A stretch of DNA of 64,000 nt from an uncultured Anaerolineales bacterium (lineage in GTDB: Bacteria > Chloroflexota > Anaerolineae > Anaerolineales > UBA6663), in the NCBI GenBank assembly GCA_937952305.1, contig CALFZO010000187.1:97691-161690 (forward strand). Direction: 5' to 3'. The position numbers and the translations under genes are program-made. The notes under the pieces were generated by a model, which was not told the origin of the DNA, did not search any database, and was given only the letters and a program-made list of their open reading frames with translations. Shown here piece after piece: positions 8,394 through 16,874 of the stretch. Within the stretch, counting starts at the first letter, position 1, and the number at the start of each line of letters is the position of its first letter.

Positions 8394-10043
8394 TTAGGGC
8401 CGGACCGGCGGCAGCCTGAGCAGGCGGCGGATGTTGCCGCCTAACACCAGCGCCTTCTCGGCCGGCGCCAGGTCGGCGAACAGCACGCGTCCCAGACCAT
8501 AGCGCAAGTCGATGAAGGGGATATCCGAGCTGAAGATGACGCGGTCGGCGCCCACGGCGCGCACCAGACGCGTGATCCACCAGCCGGTAATGAACGAGCC
8601 GCTCAGATCCAGGTAGACATTGGGGTGGGCCTGGGCGACGGCGATTGCGCCCGGGAAGGCCGCCGGCTGGGAGCCTGAATGCACCAGCATGATGGGCACT
8701 TGCGGGTAACGCTCGGCGAGTGGCCCGAAGACTGGTGGGTCACAGAAACGCGAGCCGTGGAAGGTGTGCACCAGCACAAAGCAACCACGCTCGGCCGCGA
8801 ATTCCCAGGCCGGCCGGTAGCCGTCGCCGCCGATCGGATAGCTCGCCAGGTCCGGGTGCAGCTTGATGGCCCGAAAGCCGAGGTTGTCGAACAGGTAGGT
8901 GAGTTCAGCTCGGATGCGGTCGGGCTCGTGCGGGCTGGCCACGGCCTGCGCGACCAGCCGGTCCGGATAGGCGGCCACGGCCTCCGCCGTCAGGCGGTTG
9001 CCGCGGATCCAGTCTGGGCCGATGGCCAGGTGGGCTGAAAGGCAGGTGCGGTCCACACCGCAGCGGTCCATCACCCCGACCAGGCCGGCGGCATCGTTCT
9101 CGGGGATGTAGAAGTTGCGGTACGGCCCCAGGTGGGCATGAGCGTCGGTGATCTCGATACCCGCCGCTCGCAGATCCTGGCCGGTGCGGGCCAGCGCGGC
9201 CAGGTCGGGCGGCCCGGCGGCTGGATCGGGCGGTGTGGCCAGGGAGACCGGCGGCTGGGCGGTCTCAGCAGGCGGGAGGCCTCGGACGCGCGCCAACAAT
9301 CGCTCGAGATTACGGTGGGCGATCAACTCGCGCTGGGCGGGCGTCAGGTCGGCGTAGTGCAGACGGGTCACCGCGCCGCCGCCGTCGGCCAAGGGCTGGC
9401 TGGTGCCGAAGATGAGGCGTTCGGCGCCCAACTGGGCCACAACCGTTTCCACGCCTTGATGGGTGGCGAAGTACGAGAGGTCGATAAATAGGTTGGGGCA
9501 GGCCCGCAGCAACGGCAAGAGGACGCGCAGGGCTCGGTAGCCCACGCGCGTGAGCAGCACTGCCAGGTCCGGGTAGGTCTGGCAGAGCCAGGCAATCTGT
9601 TTCCAGCCGGCCGGGTCAACATCGAACAGCCCGGTGGGCAGCACCACCTGGTCCACGTCGAGCAATACCAGGTAATGGCGCTCGGCCAGGGCCGCCAACA
9701 GGTCGCCGGCCAGCCAGTCGGTGAGGGGGTAGACCTGGTCGCGCGGATACAGACGCACGGCGCGCACCCGGTGGCGGGCCAACGCCTCGCTTAGCGCGGC
9801 TCCGTTCTCGAATTCGCCGGGCAACACGCCCCAGCAGGGCTCCAGGCGCGGCTGGCCGGTGATGGCGTCCATGAGCACCGGGTTGCCCACCGACGGCACG
9901 TTCTGCCAGGCCAGCGTGTGGGAGACCAGGGCCCGCGCGATACCGAGCTCGTCCATCCGGGTCAGCAGTCCCGGGACGTCGTCAAAGGCCAGGCGCTCAG
10001 TGGGCCATCGTCCGAGGAAGGCGGCGGCGTCGAAGAGATGCAT
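8394..10043 (-). CDS. double amidohydrolase-fold protein: ligand-less N-half plus canonical C-half
   Basis: A 549-residue protein made of two tandem amidohydrolase_2-type TIM barrels. The C-terminal half (about 298-549) has the standard metal set: H302-x-H304 (D-A-H-A-H-L-G), H426 (L-V-H-T), H455 (L-V-H-S-G) and D507 (S-S-D-I-P). The N-terminal half (about 1-270) shows the same landmarks with every ligand replaced: D-A-A-A-F-L-G for the HxH strand, L-D-V-D-Q, L-T-R-V-G, and G-T-S-Q-P for the aspartate strand. It is therefore a catalytic plus pseudo-enzyme fusion. The start at 10043 follows the dehydrogenase gene by 10 nt. The C-half probably acts as a decarboxylase, lactonase or hydrolase on a sugar-acid intermediate; the N-half may be regulatory or structural. 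Confidence 0.8.
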   Translation of the reverse strand: MHLFDAAAFLGRWPTERLAFDDVPGLLTRMDELGIARALVSHTLAWQNVPSVGNPVLMDAITGQPRLEPCWGVLPGEFENGAALSEALARHRVRAVRLYPRDQVYPLTDWLAGDLLAALAERHYLVLLDVDQVVLPTGLFDVDPAGWKQIAWLCQTYPDLAVLLTRVGYRALRVLLPLLRACPNLFIDLSYFATHQGVETVVAQLGAERLIFGTSQPLADGGGAVTRLHYADLTPAQRELIAHRNLERLLARVRGLPPAETAQPPVSLATPPDPAAGPPDLAALARTGQDLRAAGIEITDAHAHLGPYRNFYIPENDAAGLVGVMDRCGVDRTCLSAHLAIGPDWIRGNRLTAEAVAAYPDRLVAQAVASPHEPDRIRAELTYLFDNLGFRAIKLHPDLASYPIGGDGYRPAWEFAAERGCFVLVHTFHGSRFCDPPVFGPLAERYPQVPIMLVHSGSQPAAFPGAIAVAQAHPNVYLDLSGSFITGWWITRLVRAVGADRVIFSSDIPFIDLRYGLGRVLFADLAPAEKALVLGGNIRRLLRLPPVRP

Positions 10044-10053
10044 AGGCTTGGCT

Positions 10054-11073
10054 TTACAGGCGGATGGGGGCGCGGGCCTCGATCGACCGCTGAATGGCGT
10101 CGAGGATCCGGGTAACACGCAAGCTGCTAGCCAGCGTCACCAGCGGCTCGCGGTCCTCCAGCACGCAGCTGATGAAGTGGTGCAGAGACAGCGGCACAGC
10201 GCCGTGGACTTCGCCGTCCAGATACGTCAGGGCCAGCAGATTGCGAGGATACTGGAAGGCCTTGGCGGTACTGATCTCAATCTGTTCGCGTTTCCGGTCC
10301 AGGTGGATAGCCGCCCCGCTGGTGATGACCTCCACAAATGAGTCAGGCATCGACGGGAAGGTGTTGGGGTAAGTCCAGCAGGCCTCAAACGTGGCGACGG
10401 CGCCGTTGCTGAAACGCACCTGAGCGTGGATGGCGTCCGGCGCATTGATGCCGCGAGCCACCAGGACCTTGCGGACGGCGTTGGCGTAGACCTCCTCCGG
10501 TTCGGCCTCGAAGTACCAGCAAACGAGGTCGATGTCGTGCGAGGACAAGAACCAGGCCGGCGTCGTCCGGTCCGCCCAACGGATCATTTCAGTGGGGACG
10601 AAGATGGGGTTGTTCTTACGGGCGTAGGCTAGGATCGGTTCGCCCAGCTCACCGCCCGCCAGCAGGCTTTTGGTCTGCTGATAGGCCGGCACCCAGCGGT
10701 GGCTGAACTGCGTCATCACCTTCACGCGCCGGCGCTCGGCGGCCGCGAGAATGGCCTGAGCGTCTTCCACGGTGACGGCCAGCGGCTTCTCGATCAAAAC
10801 GTGTTTGCCGGCCTCGATGGCGGCGAGGGCGGGCTCGGCGTGCGCGAAGTCAGGAGTGCAGACGGAGACCACGTCCACCTGGGCCTCGGCCAGCATCGCT
10901 TGGCAGGACGCGAAGGTCTGCGGGGCTTCGAGCTTGGCCGCCAGTCCGCGCGCCCGCTCCAGGTTGGCATCGGCGATGGCGACAACCTGGCAACGGGGGT
11001 GGGCCCGGTAGATTTTGGCATGCAACTCGCCCATGATCCCGGCTGCCACAATGCCAACCCGAAGAGTATTCAT
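10054..11073 (-). CDS. Gfo/Idh/MocA family NAD(P)-dependent dehydrogenase
   Basis: A 339-residue two-domain dehydrogenase of the Gfo/Idh/MocA family. The N-terminal Rossmann fold has V-A-A-G-I-M-G (the usual first Gly of the turn is Ala here) and the hallmark E-K-P-L-A motif holding the catalytic lysine. A W-F-L-S-S-H-D-I-D-L segment supplies the conserved H-D pair of the C-terminal domain. Members oxidise or reduce sugars, inositols or sugar acids at ring carbons. It is the first gene of the minus-strand operon, about 95 nt downstream of the predicted transcription start, and so sets the operon's theme as sugar oxidation. Confidence 0.85.
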   Translation of the reverse strand: MNTLRVGIVAAGIMGELHAKIYRAHPRCQVVAIADANLERARGLAAKLEAPQTFASCQAMLAEAQVDVVSVCTPDFAHAEPALAAIEAGKHVLIEKPLAVTVEDAQAILAAAERRRVKVMTQFSHRWVPAYQQTKSLLAGGELGEPILAYARKNNPIFVPTEMIRWADRTTPAWFLSSHDIDLVCWYFEAEPEEVYANAVRKVLVARGINAPDAIHAQVRFSNGAVATFEACWTYPNTFPSMPDSFVEVITSGAAIHLDRKREQIEISTAKAFQYPRNLLALTYLDGEVHGAVPLSLHHFISCVLEDREPLVTLASSLRVTRILDAIQRSIEARAPIRL

Positions 11074-11175
11074 AGGAGCCTCTACCTACAGGAGACCGTG
11101 AAAGAGTGACCGCAGCGTTCGTGGGTGGTGTAGCGCTTTGCGCAATTGCCTTGCATTCTGAGCTACTTAAGTGTA

Positions 11176-11204
11176 ATTGTATAACTAATGCAATGGGAAG
11201 TCAA
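11176..11204 (-). promoter_or_regulatory. sigma70-type promoter for the minus-strand operon
   Basis: Read on the minus strand, TTGACT (11199-11204) is separated by exactly 17 bp from TACAAT (11176-11181). Spacing is ideal and each box has one mismatch to consensus. Start of transcription would fall near 11169, about 95 nt before the ATG of the Gfo/Idh/MocA gene at 11073. No terminator or other promoter is obvious in the next ten genes. Confidence 0.6.
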
Positions 11205-11306
11205 AGACTATTGTTTATCTATTGACCTTCAAGTCGCAATGCATCCCAGTATTATGTATATATATGGCGAAATACCGGGATAATCTCGCCGATAATTTGT
11301 AATGTA

Positions 11307-11335
11307 TTGACTATACAGAAACGATATTGTATATT
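11307..11335 (+). promoter_or_regulatory. sigma70-type promoter for the iclR gene
   Basis: TTGACT at 11307-11312, 17-bp spacer, TATATT at 11330-11335. Transcription would start near 11342, about 40 nt before the regulator's ATG. The box sequences and spacing are close to consensus in an AT-rich island. Confidence 0.6.
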
Positions 11336-11383
11336 TGAAGTACTTTATCTTCCGAATCACAACACTTTAGGCAAGGTGAGTTG

Positions 11384-12211
11384 ATGCGGACCATGCCGCA
11401 GGAAGCTGGCCCTTCTCAACCTGCTCCCCGGGTGTCGCGTGTCCAATCACTGGACCGCGGCCTGCAGTTGCTGGAGTTGTTGAGTGCGGCCCACGAGCCG
11501 ATGAGCCTGGGGGACCTGGCTGAACTGGTGCAGGTGGACCGCAGTACCGCTCATCGGTTGCTGGGCACGCTCGGGCAGCGTGGTTTTATCGGTCAAGATG
11601 CGCGCACCAAGCGCTACAGCCTGGGCCTCAAGATCGTGGAGTTGGGCCGGCACGCGCTGGAAGGTCTGTCGTTGCGAGCCGTGGCGCGCAGTTACCTGAA
11701 GGAGTTGGCCCGCGAGTCGGGTGAATCCGCCAACTTGATCGTGCGGGCCGGCGGCCAGGCCGTGTGCGTGGAACTGGAGCCTAGCCCGTCCATCCTATCA
11801 GTCACCAACGAGATCGGCGCCGTGTTCGCGCCCCACGCGACGGCGGCAGGCAAAGTGCTCCTGGCGCATGCCACCGAAGCCGACCGCCTCGCTTGGCTGG
11901 GCGCTGCCACCCGGCCGGCCTTTACGCCACGCACTCTGAGCGATCTCGCCGCCCTGACCTCGCACTTGCAACAAGTGATGCGCCAGGGGTTTGCCGTGGA
12001 TGACGAGGAGAGCCATCTTGGGGTGCGCTGCGTCGCTGCGCCGATCCGCGACAACCGGGGGGCCGTCGTCGCCGCCTTAAGTCTCTCCGGGCCGGCAATG
12101 CGCGTGACATTTGAGCGGCTGCCAACGCTAACGGCGCTGGTCGTGAAAACGGCACGGGCCATCTCGACGGCGCTCGGCTACGCCGCCGCCGAGCGCCAAT
12201 CCGGCGCCTAA
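11384..12211 (+). CDS. IclR family transcriptional regulator
   Basis: A 275-residue IclR-type regulator: an N-terminal winged helix-turn-helix (about residues 18-80, with L-A-E-L-V...R-S-T-A-H-R-L-L as the recognition region) followed by the IclR effector-binding domain with G-x-V-F-A-P-H-A-T-A-A-G-K-V-L-L and D-D-E-E-S-H-L-G-V-R-C-V-A-A-P-I. Such proteins bind sugar-acid or aromatic-acid ligands, including KDG in KdgR-type members, which fits the neighbouring KDG kinase and KDPG aldolase. ATG 11384 is chosen over TTG 11381 because an AAGGTG site lies 5 nt upstream. It sits between two divergent catabolic blocks and probably controls both. The first residues are Pro/Gln-rich and probably disordered. 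Confidence 0.9.
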   Translation: MRTMPQEAGPSQPAPRVSRVQSLDRGLQLLELLSAAHEPMSLGDLAELVQVDRSTAHRLLGTLGQRGFIGQDARTKRYSLGLKIVELGRHALEGLSLRAVARSYLKELARESGESANLIVRAGGQAVCVELEPSPSILSVTNEIGAVFAPHATAAGKVLLAHATEADRLAWLGAATRPAFTPRTLSDLAALTSHLQQVMRQGFAVDDEESHLGVRCVAAPIRDNRGAVVAALSLSGPAMRVTFERLPTLTALVVKTARAISTALGYAAAERQSGA

Positions 12212-12356
12212 GGTTGGCTGCTTCCCGGCCAGGTACCTGGGAAGAAAGGAGGCTCCTGGAACTAAGCCCATCCGTGATCGGCATCGGATGATCGAAATCT
12301 GGCAACAGAACTCTCCGCATCAGGTCCGCTCGACCCACCCTCTAGGAGGAACGCTC
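12212..12356 (+). promoter_or_regulatory. leader between iclR and the sugar transporter with a 12-bp perfect palindrome
   Basis: The 145-bp gap carries a perfect palindrome CCAGGTACCTGG at 12229-12240, flanked by CTTCCC on the left and GGGAAG on the right, which allows a longer imperfect hairpin. It is about 117 bp before the binding-protein ATG. It could be a regulator operator or the end of the iclR transcript; no U-tract follows it. A strong AGGAGG site at 12344-12349 serves the next gene. Confidence 0.35.
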
Positions 12357-13781
12357 ATGTCCAGAAGAGTTGCTCAGTTAGCGTCCTGGTTGATGATTGC
12401 GGCGGTGTTGGTAGGCGCCTGCGCTCCCGTGGCCACGCCTGAAGTGGTCGTGCAAACGCAGGTGGTCAAAGAGACCCAGATTGTCCGGGAGACGCAGGTG
12501 GTCAAAGAGACCCAGGTGGTGGTCGCCACCCCCGCTCCCAAAAAAGTCGTCGAATTCGCTAGCTTCTGGTCGGCCGACTCGCCCAACGGGCGGGAGATGA
12601 TCGCGCTCGGCTATCGCCTGGAGGCTGAGAATCCCGAGTGCGACTTTGTCTTCACGGAATACCCCGGCGCCGAGGCGTACAAGACGGTCAACCTGCGGGC
12701 CCAAGAGGGCGATCCCGTGGACGTCTACAGCGGCGGCGCCAATGCCTTGGTCCCGGGCGGCGGCGATGAGTGGAAGGCTGGCCTGATTTATGACCTGGCG
12801 GCTGATATGGCCGGGCCGGCCTACAACCCCGACAACGGGACGTGGATCGACACGTTCACGGCCGGCGCGCGTTTTGAGATGGAGTTCGACGGCCACGTGG
12901 GCTTCGTGCCCGCCAACCAGGTGGTGCTGGCGCTGTTCTACAACAAAGCCCTGTACGAGCAGTACGGGTTGCAGGTGCCGCGCACCTGGGAAGAGTTGAT
13001 GGCCAACTCAGAGGTGCTCAAACAGAACGACGTGGCGTCCATCGGCGGCGGCGGGTTCAATGGCTATGTCAGCTACTGGTATGACAACATCCTCTACCGC
13101 CTGATGGGCAATGACCGGATGTATGCGCTGTACAACAAGAAAGACCCCAACATCAAGTGGACTGACCCCGAGCCCCTGCTGGCGGCGCAGATGCTGGTCG
13201 ACATGATCAAGAAGGGCTACGCGATTGATGGCTTTGTTGGCGGCGACTTCGCCGCTAACCAGGTGGCGTTCTTCACCGGCAAGGTGGCCCACCTGTATAT
13301 CGGCACCTTCGTCATGGGCGAGGTCGCCGACGTGATCCCCGACGACTTCCAGTTCGGCGTGACCTATTTCCCGACCGTCACGGGTTACGAGGACAAGACG
13401 CCCTATGAGTCGCTGGCTGGCTACACCAACTCCTTCGGCATCTTCAACGCCGGTCAGAGCGCCCGGGCCGAGCACAGTACCGAGTGTGCGGTAAAGTACC
13501 TCAAGTTGTACTCGGACAAGGACATTCAGGCCGGCTTGGTGAGCAGCCTGGGCTTCCTCTCGGCCGTCAAGGGCGTGCCCGGTCCGAGCAACATCCCCGG
13601 CGTTGGCGAACTGCTGACCAACCAGAAGGAAGGCTGGCCGACTAACCAGGCCATGTACTACAACTTGGACGCCTCTGTGCGGTCGAAGATGTGGGACAAC
13701 GTCGTCCTGCTGGCGTCTGAGCAGATCACGCCGCAGGAGTTCGTTGAGTTGATGCAGGCGGACTACGACGCGGCCAAGTAG
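12357..13781 (+). CDS. CUT1 sugar ABC transporter substrate-binding lipoprotein
   Basis: A 474-residue extracytoplasmic solute-binding protein of family 1. The signal peptide ends in a lipobox-like V-L-V-G-A-C (C22), so it is a lipid-anchored receptor. The cysteine is followed by a low-complexity stalk of repeated V-V-K-E-T-Q units (about 28-55), a hallmark of Chloroflexota binding proteins, and then the two-lobed fold (E-F-A-S-F-W-S...). The start is ATG 12357 with AGGAGG 7 nt upstream; an earlier in-frame start would precede the signal peptide. The permease genes follow at 14013 and 14942. No ATPase gene is nearby, as is usual for CUT1 systems using a shared MsmX/UgpC-type ATPase. Ligand is probably an oligosaccharide or uronate oligomer. 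Confidence 0.9.
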   Translation: MSRRVAQLASWLMIAAVLVGACAPVATPEVVVQTQVVKETQIVRETQVVKETQVVVATPAPKKVVEFASFWSADSPNGREMIALGYRLEAENPECDFVFTEYPGAEAYKTVNLRAQEGDPVDVYSGGANALVPGGGDEWKAGLIYDLAADMAGPAYNPDNGTWIDTFTAGARFEMEFDGHVGFVPANQVVLALFYNKALYEQYGLQVPRTWEELMANSEVLKQNDVASIGGGGFNGYVSYWYDNILYRLMGNDRMYALYNKKDPNIKWTDPEPLLAAQMLVDMIKKGYAIDGFVGGDFAANQVAFFTGKVAHLYIGTFVMGEVADVIPDDFQFGVTYFPTVTGYEDKTPYESLAGYTNSFGIFNAGQSARAEHSTECAVKYLKLYSDKDIQAGLVSSLGFLSAVKGVPGPSNIPGVGELLTNQKEGWPTNQAMYYNLDASVRSKMWDNVVLLASEQITPQEFVELMQADYDAAK

Positions 13782-13814
13782 ACGCAAGCCTCTTCCGGGG
13801 AAGGCTTTGTCACA

Positions 13815-13850
13815 GCGCTGGCGGGTACAGCCGCCTGAGCCCGCCAGCGC
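13815..13850 (+). terminator. strong hairpin after the binding-protein gene (attenuator-like)
   Basis: An 11-bp perfect stem, 13815-13825 pairing with 13840-13850, encloses a 14-nt loop and lies 34 nt after the stop codon. No U-tract follows. In ABC operons such hairpins limit read-through or stabilise the upstream message so that the binding protein is made in excess over the permeases. That role is inferred. Confidence 0.6.
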
Positions 13851-13867
13851 CCATCTAAACCCCGCGG

Positions 13868-13910
13868 CACGGAGACACGGAGCAGCCCGAGGGCCCTCTG
13901 TGTCTCTGTG
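13868..13910. repeat. dispersed-repeat-like inverted repeat (CACGGAGACACGGAG type)
   Basis: A 15-bp inverted repeat, 13868-13882 against 13896-13910, pairs completely if two G-U pairs are allowed and has a 13-nt loop. Its wording (ACGGAGACACGGAG with CTCTGTGTCTCTGTG) is the kind of low-complexity palindromic unit that I recall as scattered in intergenic DNA of many environmental genomes. Here it lies between the binding protein and the first permease. Only one copy is in the window. Confidence 0.5.
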
Positions 13911-14012
13911 TCTCAGCGGCCTCGCTAAGCTGGTCTGATAACCGGCGGCTGAAACCTGCCCAGCGCTATCGTGCGTCTGGCCGGGCTGGCGGCGGTTGGA
14001 GGAGAAACCGAC

Positions 14013-14918
14013 ATGCTCCAACGCGAATTACGCAAACTCGTTATTCCCTTCCTGGGGCCCAGCCTGGCCCTGTACCTGGTCATCGGCCTGTGGCCTAATC
14101 TTGAGGCCTTCTACTGGGCGCTGACTGAGTACGACGGCCTGGCGCCTATCCAGACCTATGTCGGGCTGGAAAACTTCAGCACGATGCTGGCCGACCGCCG
14201 CTGGTGGGGGGCCGTCAATAACACGATCTACTTCGCCATCGGTACTATCATCACGCTCTTGCCAATCTCGCTCCTGTTCGCGATTCTAATCATGAGCGTG
14301 CGCCGCGGGCGCGAATTCTTCAAAACCACGATCTACATTCCCTCGATCCTGTCCGTGGTCATCGTAGCCTTTTTGTGGGTCTTCCTGCTGGATTCGACCA
14401 TCGGGCTGTTCAACCCAGCGCTCAAAGCCCTGGGCCTGACGGAGCCGCTCAAGCAACTGCTCGGCGTCAACAGCCTCAACTGGCTCGGCCATCCCAAATT
14501 GGCCAAGCCCACCATTGTCCTTATTCAACTCTGGCAGGGCCTAGGCTTTTATACGCTGCTCTTCCTGGCCGGGCTGGCCAAAATCCCGGGCGAACTGCTG
14601 GATGCCGCCCGTATCGACGGTGCGGCCGGCTGGGGTCTGTTCCGGCACATCACCTGGCCGCTGCTCTTCCCCACCACCCAGACGGTCCTGCTCCTGCTCA
14701 TCATCAACGGTGTGCAGATCTTTACCCTGGTCTACGCCCTGAGCGGCGGCGGCATCTCGCCATTGACGCAGGTCATGGCCACCTATATTTACCGCACCGC
14801 CTTCACCGACCGGCTTTTCGGCTATGCGACGGCGCTGTCGGTCTTCCTCATGGCGGTGGTGATGGCGCTGACGATTGTCTCGCGTGAGCTGACCAAACGC
14901 GAGGCTATCGAAATGTAG
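14013..14918 (+). CDS. CUT1 sugar ABC transporter permease (MalF/UgpA-like)
   Basis: A 301-residue polytopic membrane protein with about six hydrophobic segments and the cytoplasmic EAA loop G-E-L-L-D-A-A-R-I-D-G-A (about residues 185-205) that contacts the ATPase. ATG 14013 is preferred because a GGAGGAG site lies just upstream; the longer frame starts inside the intergenic repeat. It forms the heterodimeric channel with the 14942 gene product, 23 nt downstream, and takes substrate from the 12357 binding protein. Confidence 0.9.
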   Translation: MLQRELRKLVIPFLGPSLALYLVIGLWPNLEAFYWALTEYDGLAPIQTYVGLENFSTMLADRRWWGAVNNTIYFAIGTIITLLPISLLFAILIMSVRRGREFFKTTIYIPSILSVVIVAFLWVFLLDSTIGLFNPALKALGLTEPLKQLLGVNSLNWLGHPKLAKPTIVLIQLWQGLGFYTLLFLAGLAKIPGELLDAARIDGAAGWGLFRHITWPLLFPTTQTVLLLLIINGVQIFTLVYALSGGGISPLTQVMATYIYRTAFTDRLFGYATALSVFLMAVVMALTIVSRELTKREAIEM

Positions 14919-14941
14919 CTGTCAGACAAGGAGCTGCGTGA

Positions 14942-15847
14942 ATGACGACCGAAAGCACTGTCACTCCCCAGGTTATGCAACAACAGCGGGATCGGCAAGC
15001 CCAGCAGGACCGTCTGCGGCGTTGGCTGACTGAAGCGCCGGCCTATGCGTTGTTGGGGGCGTTCAGCCTATCCGCTATTCTGGCCCTGATCTGGGTGTTG
15101 CTGATGTCGTTGCGCCCGGTCAAGGAACTGTTCACTTATGGCGCCTGGGCCCTGCCCAAGGAATGGACACTGCAGAACTACGTGGACGCCTGGCGCGAGA
15201 TGCGCGTCGGTCAGTATTTCTTCAATACCGTGCTGTACAGCGTGGTCGGTACGGTCGGTTCGGTGTTCCTGGCTGCCTGTACGGCTTACATCCTGGCGCG
15301 CGTCAAGTTCCCGGGTCGCAACTTCATCTACTATTTGTTCCTGATCTCGCTCATGATCCCGGGTTACCTGGCGATGGTGCCGCGCTACTTCCTGATGAAG
15401 AACCTGGGGCTGGTGGATACCTACCTGGTGATCTTCCTGATCGCCTGGACAGGCGGACTGTCATTCAACTTGTTCCTGCTGATCAACTTCTTTGAAACCC
15501 TGCCCACCGAACTGGAGGAGTCGGCCCTGATCGACGGCGCCAACGCCTGGCAGATTTTCTGGGACATCATGCTGCCCCTGGCCCGCCCGGGCCTGGCCAC
15601 CGTCGCCATCTTCATGTTCATGGGCCAGTGGAACGAGTTCATGACACCCCTGATTTACCTGCGCGACGCCTCCAAGTACCCGCTGGCTCTGGGCCTGCAA
15701 ATTCTCTCGTTTGGGTCCACCTACAGCGCCACCTACACCAAGCTGTTTGCCGGGATGATGCTGTTTATCATCCCGATTCTCGTGATCTACCTCGTCTTCA
15801 AGCGTCAAATCACCGAAGGGTTGACGGTGGGCGCCCTCAAGGGCTGA
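14942..15847 (+). CDS. CUT1 sugar ABC transporter permease (MalG/UgpE-like)
   Basis: A 301-residue polytopic permease of the MalG branch with a charged N-terminal tail rich in Gln/Arg, an EAA loop (E-L-E-E-S-A-L-I-D-G-A-N) and the usual C-terminal end G-L-T-V-G-A-L-K-G. It pairs with the preceding permease. The three transporter genes and the next aldo/keto reductase (24 nt downstream) are probably co-transcribed. Confidence 0.9.
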   Translation: MTTESTVTPQVMQQQRDRQAQQDRLRRWLTEAPAYALLGAFSLSAILALIWVLLMSLRPVKELFTYGAWALPKEWTLQNYVDAWREMRVGQYFFNTVLYSVVGTVGSVFLAACTAYILARVKFPGRNFIYYLFLISLMIPGYLAMVPRYFLMKNLGLVDTYLVIFLIAWTGGLSFNLFLLINFFETLPTELEESALIDGANAWQIFWDIMLPLARPGLATVAIFMFMGQWNEFMTPLIYLRDASKYPLALGLQILSFGSTYSATYTKLFAGMMLFIIPILVIYLVFKRQITEGLTVGALKG

Positions 15848-15871
15848 AGCGCTGCGCTCGGGAGTCACTCC

Positions 15872-16843
15872 ATGGAATACCGCCAACTGGGCCGCTGGGG
15901 GCCGCGCGTCTCCGTGCTCGGCCTGGGCTCTTACCTCACCCTGGGCGAGAAGACTGACCTCGCCACGGCCCGCCAGATGGTGCGCCAGGCGTATGAGGCC
16001 GGCATCAACTTCTTCGACACCGCCAACGGCTACGCGGCCGGCCGCGCCGAAGAAGTCTTGGGCGCATGCCTGGCGGACCTGCCGCGGTCCGGGGTGTTTG
16101 TCATCACCAAGGTGTTCGTGCCGGTCGGCCTGGGGCCGAACGAGCGCGGGCTCTCGGCCAAGCACATCCGCGAGCAGTGCGAGGCCTCCCTCCGCCGTCT
16201 GAAACTGGACTACGTAGACGTGTATATGTGCCACCGGCCGGACCCGGCCACGCCGCTGGACGAGACCATCCGGGCCATGGACGACCTAGCCCGGGCCGGC
16301 AAGCTCCTGTACTGGGGCGTCTCGGCCTGGCCAGCCTGGCTGATGGTGAAGGCCCAGCACCTGGCGCGCGAACTGGGCGCGCGGCCGCTGGTGGTCAACC
16401 AGCCGCTCTACAATCTGCTGTACCGTTTCGAGGAGGCCGAGGATTTCCCGGTAACCCAGTCGGAAGGCATCGGCAATGTGGTCTTCTCGCCGCTGGCGCA
16501 CGGCCTGCTCACGGGCAAGTACCCGCTCGGCCAGCCGCCGCCGCCGGACAGCCGCGTGGCCGACCCGCAGCAGAACGCTGTCAGCCAGCTCCTGTACTGG
16601 ACCGACGAGAACCGGCGGCGGGCCCAGGCCCTGGCGCAACTGGCGGCCGAGATCGGGACGACGGCAAGCTGCCTGGCCATCGCCTGGTGCCTGCGCCACC
16701 CGGCTGTCAGCAGCGTCATCTTGGGGGCGCGTACGCCGGCCCAGTTGACCGAGAATCTAAAGGCCGCCGACTTGGCGATCCCGCCCGAGGCCATGACTCG
16801 TCTCAACGAGATCTTCCCCGCGCCGGGCGAAGTCCTGAAGTGA
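15872..16843 (+). CDS. aldo/keto reductase, tandem copy 1
   Basis: A 323-residue aldo/keto reductase of the Kv-beta/YghZ branch. The catalytic tetrad is visible: D and Y in F-F-D-T-A-N-G-Y, K in I-T-K-V-F, and H in Y-M-C-H-R-P-D. The C-terminal S-V-I-L-G-A-R-T-P-A-Q-L motif binds NADP. It reduces aldehydes or keto sugars. It is followed 31 nt later by a close paralogue; the two share a 57-bp identical stretch (16132-16188 versus 17135-17191), evidence of tandem duplication with sequence homogenisation. Placed directly after a sugar importer, it probably acts on the imported sugar. Confidence 0.9.
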   Translation: MEYRQLGRWGPRVSVLGLGSYLTLGEKTDLATARQMVRQAYEAGINFFDTANGYAAGRAEEVLGACLADLPRSGVFVITKVFVPVGLGPNERGLSAKHIREQCEASLRRLKLDYVDVYMCHRPDPATPLDETIRAMDDLARAGKLLYWGVSAWPAWLMVKAQHLARELGARPLVVNQPLYNLLYRFEEAEDFPVTQSEGIGNVVFSPLAHGLLTGKYPLGQPPPPDSRVADPQQNAVSQLLYWTDENRRRAQALAQLAAEIGTTASCLAIAWCLRHPAVSSVILGARTPAQLTENLKAADLAIPPEAMTRLNEIFPAPGEVLK

Positions 16844-16874
16844 GCGGCCGGTCATCACGCGAGAGGAACCGACG

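Larger units (their letters stand above)
11074..11383. promoter_or_regulatory. AT-rich divergent regulatory region between the sugar-acid operon and iclR gene
   Basis: This 310-bp non-coding gap separates two divergent genes and is strikingly AT-rich compared with the GC-rich genes on both sides. It holds a predicted promoter on each strand (11176-11204 minus, 11307-11335 plus) and short perfect palindromes, GCAATTGC at 11142-11149 and ACTTAAGT at 11165-11172, the latter close to the predicted minus-strand start site. An IclR-family regulator lies immediately to the right, so this is the natural place for its operator and for control of both directions. The palindromes are candidates only. 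Confidence 0.6.

Noticed and set aside
11221..11300. Inverted repeat GGCGA-N15-TCGCC as an IclR operator
   Set aside because: Only 5-bp half-sites with a long spacer in a region of many short matches; not distinguishable from chance.
12430..12530. Short tandem DNA repeats in the first binding-protein gene, CRISPR-like at first glance
   Set aside because: They are in frame and encode the V-V-K-E-T-Q stalk of the lipoprotein; there are no spacers of uniform length and no cas genes.
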